Shown here: positions 61,642 to 64,000 of the stretch, piece after piece
Numbering within the stretch: the first letter of the stretch is position 1
Layout of the letters: every line of letters starts with the position of its first letter
NCBI GenBank assembly: GCA_022448265.1
Contig: JAKVCC010000003.1
Coordinates: 186,001-250,000, forward strand
From: Pirellulales bacterium
GTDB lineage: Bacteria; Planctomycetota; Planctomycetia; Pirellulales; Lacipirellulaceae
Direction of reading: 5' to 3'
DNA length: 64,000 nt
The notes under the pieces: generated by a model
Databases searched by the model: none
Told to the model about the DNA's origin: nothing
The model's input: the letters and a program-made list of their open reading frames with translations, nothing else
Translations under genes and position numbers: made by a program

Positions 61642-62487
61642 ATGAGATCGATCGCGATTATTAATCAAAAAGGCGGCGTTGGAAAAACGACTACGGCCGT
61701 GAACCTGAGTGCCGCCTTGGCCGGCCAGGGTTTGCGCGTTGGGCTGATCGACATGGACCCGCAAGCGCACGCCTCCCTGCACTTGGGCACCAGCGCGCAG
61801 CCCGAGCAGTCCACAGTCTACGATCTGATGACCGGCGATACCCCACTATCAAAGATTTGGCAACCCGCCGGTAAAAATATGTCCGTCGCCACTTCGCATA
61901 TCGATCTGGCGGCCGCCGAGGTGGAATTGGCCGGCGTGGTAGGACGCGAGTTGATCTTGCGCGACCAGTTGGTTCTAGAGCGAGACCGTTTCGACTATGT
62001 CTTGATCGACTGCCCGCCCTCGCTCGGAATTTTGACAATCAACGCACTGTCGGCTGTCGACGATGTCTTGCTTCCGCTCCAGCCGCACTACCTGGCCCTG
62101 CACGGTTTGAGCAAACTGCTCCAGACAATTGATTTGGTAGCCACGCGTTTGAACGATCGGTTACGGTTGGCAGGCGTCGTGCTTTGTCTGTACGACTCGG
62201 GAACGCGGCTGGCCGCAGAAGTTGCTGCAGACGTGGAAGAATTTTTCCGCGAGTCGCAGCGCAGCCAGTCCGCTTGGCAGGATGTACACCTGTTCGAGAC
62301 TCGTATACGTCGCAATATTCGCTTAGCCGAAGCGCCCAGCTTTGAGCAGTCGATTTTTGATTACTCCGCTCAGTCGGCCGGTGCTGAAGATTATTTCGGC
62401 TTGGCCACCGAACTGATTTCTCTTTACGCAGCTCAATCTGAGGCTGCTCGCAGTAGGTGCAACGACAGGTCGCGCTTGGTCGCGTGA
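61642..62487 (+). CDS. ParA family ATPase
   Basis: The product has 281 residues from ATG 61642 (MRSIAIINQKGGVGKTT). The deviant Walker A KGGVGKTT is at 10-17, Walker A' at LIDMDPQAHASLH and Walker B at YVLIDCPPSLG. Such ATPases partition chromosomes, plasmids or protein clusters. No parB gene or parS-like 16-bp palindrome is visible next to it, so it may be an orphan ParA. A role in protein positioning is possible. Confidence 0.92.
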   Translation: MRSIAIINQKGGVGKTTTAVNLSAALAGQGLRVGLIDMDPQAHASLHLGTSAQPEQSTVYDLMTGDTPLSKIWQPAGKNMSVATSHIDLAAAEVELAGVVGRELILRDQLVLERDRFDYVLIDCPPSLGILTINALSAVDDVLLPLQPHYLALHGLSKLLQTIDLVATRLNDRLRLAGVVLCLYDSGTRLAAEVAADVEEFFRESQRSQSAWQDVHLFETRIRRNIRLAEAPSFEQSIFDYSAQSAGAEDYFGLATELISLYAAQSEAARSRCNDRSRLVA

Positions 62488-62645
62488 GGTTTTACGCGAA
62501 AGAACCTACACCAATACCGATTCCAAATCAAAATTTCAAACAGCGCTACGTTGCACCTGTCCAGTTACTCGCTCTTCCTGCGCAGTTTGTGAGGTGGTGT
62601 CGCGTACACGTACTAAGCTGAGAGCCGTAAGCCAGCCAGAAAAAT

Positions 62646-62682
62646 ACCCCGGTCGACGCGATTTGCGCAGGTCGGGGTTTTG
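62646..62682. terminator. Terminator downstream of the TPR gene
   Basis: ACCCCG at 62646-62651 pairs with CGGGGT at 62673-62678, with an inner GCG/CGC pairing. TATTTTT follows on the minus strand and TTTTGA on the plus strand, so it can serve the TPR gene (minus). Confidence 0.6.
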
Positions 62683-62707
62683 ATGTTGTAGAAGCAGCGC
62701 CCCAGCA

Positions 62708-63223
62708 TCATCCTAACAGCTGTGTCAGATCCTGAAACACGGGGTCGCTCCGCAACGGGTCGAAGTCGGGCTCGTCCTCGACCAGCTCGCGGAAATTGCC
62801 GTCGATGCGTAGCGCATTGGCCAAATACCTCAGCGCCTGGTGGCGGTCGTGCGCGAGACTCCAGTAGCAAGCCAGATTGTAATGCAAAATGGCGCTGCCC
62901 GGCTCAATATCGATGGCCGGTTCGAGAGAATCAATCGCTTGATCGACATGGCCCACGCGTTTATAGCACCAAGCCAGTGCCATGCGCACGTGGATGTCGT
63001 CGGGAATCAGTTCCAGACTACGGGAGAGCGGTGAAATTGCTTCCCGATAGCGCCGCATTTCTCGCAGGCACTCGCCCAGCAGATAGCAGCCTCGCGCGTC
63101 GTTGTGCACCAAGGGCGTTCGCCGCTGAATTGCCTGTAGCGCCTGTCTCGGCATACCCAGTTCCAGGTAGCCCTCTGCCTCGCGGCGCACGCGATATACT
63201 CGCTCTCGTAGGGAGTTAACCAT
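62708..63223 (-). CDS. TPR repeat protein
   Basis: The 171-residue product starts at ATG 63223 (MVNSLRERVYRVRREAEGYL). It has at least three TPR-like units (GCYLLGECLREMRRYREAIS, HVRMALAWCYKRVGHVDQAI, LHYNLACYWSLAHDRHQAL) and ends with a conserved tail (LVEDEPDFDPLRSDPVFQDL). No signal peptide is seen. The tail LRSDPVFQ is often found in planctomycete TPR proteins. Confidence 0.8.
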   Translation of the reverse strand: MVNSLRERVYRVRREAEGYLELGMPRQALQAIQRRTPLVHNDARGCYLLGECLREMRRYREAISPLSRSLELIPDDIHVRMALAWCYKRVGHVDQAIDSLEPAIDIEPGSAILHYNLACYWSLAHDRHQALRYLANALRIDGNFRELVEDEPDFDPLRSDPVFQDLTQLLG

Positions 63224-63891
63224 CAGATTGAATTCATTCTACGTAGCGGCACTGCCCAAGTGGCCTAGCGGGCAGCACCCGTTCGCCCGGCGGGCAGGAC
63301 CCATGGACACGGCCTACCGCAGTGGCCTGATCGACTTGAGATAAGGTAGTTGAGAAAAGCTAATTGATTCTACTCGCAATTTCGTGTTCGTCCAAATCGA
63401 TGCGCGCAGTTTAGGTCGTAACTCATGTAGCCGTAACCGCTAACGGATCCAAATTAGAGTTCACCGATCTTTTCGGTTGAAACGGCAACATAAACTATTG
63501 CATCCGGCGTCCGCTGTGAGTAGGCGGTATTCGCAGCGATCGTGATTCTTGCGTATCCCCGCGATACAGAGGCGCGAGAGACGTCCCCATCCTGCGGGCC
63601 CTTAGACAGCGATTTTCAACGACTCAGGAGATGTCGACACGCCGGCCGAGTACGACGTTGCATAATCACTACGGCCTGACGCGGATCTGTGGCATTTTCG
63701 CATCCCGGCGAGTGTTGCAGGGGGCGCTGTTCCTAGGCGATTTCCCTCTATTTTTCGCACAAAACTGGGACTAGGCCGTTGGTTCCGCCTAGTGCAGGAA
63801 CGCCCCTTGCAATGACCTGGTGTGCCGCGTCTGTCTCTCGCATTGTCCATCGGGCACGTGTTTGCGCGGCCATCTTTTTGGAGGCCTCGAG
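63224..63891. other. Intergenic region before the last, partial gene
   Basis: These 668 bases have no convincing gene. A short hairpin ACCGA/TCGGT lies near 63458-63472. Open frames on the minus strand near 63602-63993 lack protein-like features. Confidence 0.4.
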
Positions 63892-64000
63892 GTGTACCGA
63901 TTTGTGCTGACGATTAGTGCTGTAGGGATACTCGGCATCTGCCTTGCCCATCTGGAAGTTGCCCAAGGCCAGCGGTCCACACTCCTCGGGCACTCTCGCA
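63892..64000 (+). CDS. 5' end of a secreted protein (partial)
   Basis: GTG 63892 is preceded by TTGGAGG eight bases upstream. The first ~24 residues form a signal peptide (YRFVLTISAVGILGICLA followed by HLEVAQGQ), with cleavage near AQG. The frame is open to the right edge, giving 36 residues. The family cannot be determined from this fragment. Confidence 0.55.
   Translation, partial: MYRFVLTISAVGILGICLAHLEVAQGQRSTLLGHSR

Overview
The window is a chromosomal segment from a bacterium of the phylum Planctomycetota, probably close to the Pirellulales. This rests on gene content: several genes match families I know mainly from planctomycetes (a DUF1559-like pseudopilin module, a PYROXD2-like oxidoreductase, homodimeric pyruvate dehydrogenase, an MnmE-like GTPase next to coaX, and many short planctomycete-type hypothetical proteins). 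Shine-Dalgarno sequences are often weak and several TTG or GTG starts are needed. I found no tRNA, rRNA, CRISPR array, prophage or intact insertion sequence. The gene order is that of a core chromosome.

Layout. 1-3.9 kb: the 3' end of an unknown gene, rpmA with a terminator, then a tight obgE-coaX-MnmE-like GTPase operon joined by ATGA overlaps. 4-8.6 kb: a secreted TPR protein, thiol peroxidase, an FxsA-like protein and a cpYpsA-family protein beside a possible gene fragment. 8.7-15 kb (minus strand): sufS-sufU, a PYROXD2-like oxidoreductase, a SixA-like phosphatase overlapping a divergent RNase HII-like gene, and a secreted protein with a CBM9-like domain. 15.4-22.3 kb: an M50 protease and the lpd-aceE-aceF pyruvate dehydrogenase operon. 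22.3-28.3 kb: a decayed stretch, a TIGR01777 epimerase, a rhomboid protease, an unknown membrane coiled-coil protein and bioF.

28.5-34.4 kb: a first ECF sigma/anti-sigma pair, a CDGSH protein, three planctomycete-type hypotheticals, a strong bidirectional terminator and a von Willebrand A protein. 34.6-43.9 kb: a fused HemD-HemE protein, a long intergenic region with a strong promoter and terminator that may encode a structured RNA, folK-panC-lgt (the Lgt carries an inserted PDZ-like domain), overlapping sppA and rlmN, and a sugar isomerase-like protein. 44.1-54.4 kb: a second sigma/anti-sigma pair, a helical protein preceded by a probable DUF4338 remnant, and a complete five-gene oligopeptide ABC transporter. 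54.5-64 kb: an outer-membrane barrel, a third sigma factor whose anti-sigma partner is fused to a DUF1559-like pseudopilin module, aroB-dprA, an orphan ParA, a TPR protein and the 5' end of a secreted protein.

The window is mainly housekeeping: cofactor synthesis (CoA, biotin, folate, haem), Fe-S assembly, central carbon metabolism, cell-envelope proteolysis and peptide import. Three separate ECF systems lie among these genes. The unusual items are mostly domain architectures (HemD-HemE, Lgt-PDZ, anti-sigma-DUF1559, MnmE without its C-terminal catalytic motif, divergent RNase HII) and the candidate RNA locus upstream of folK. I did not see a new defence or mobile system.
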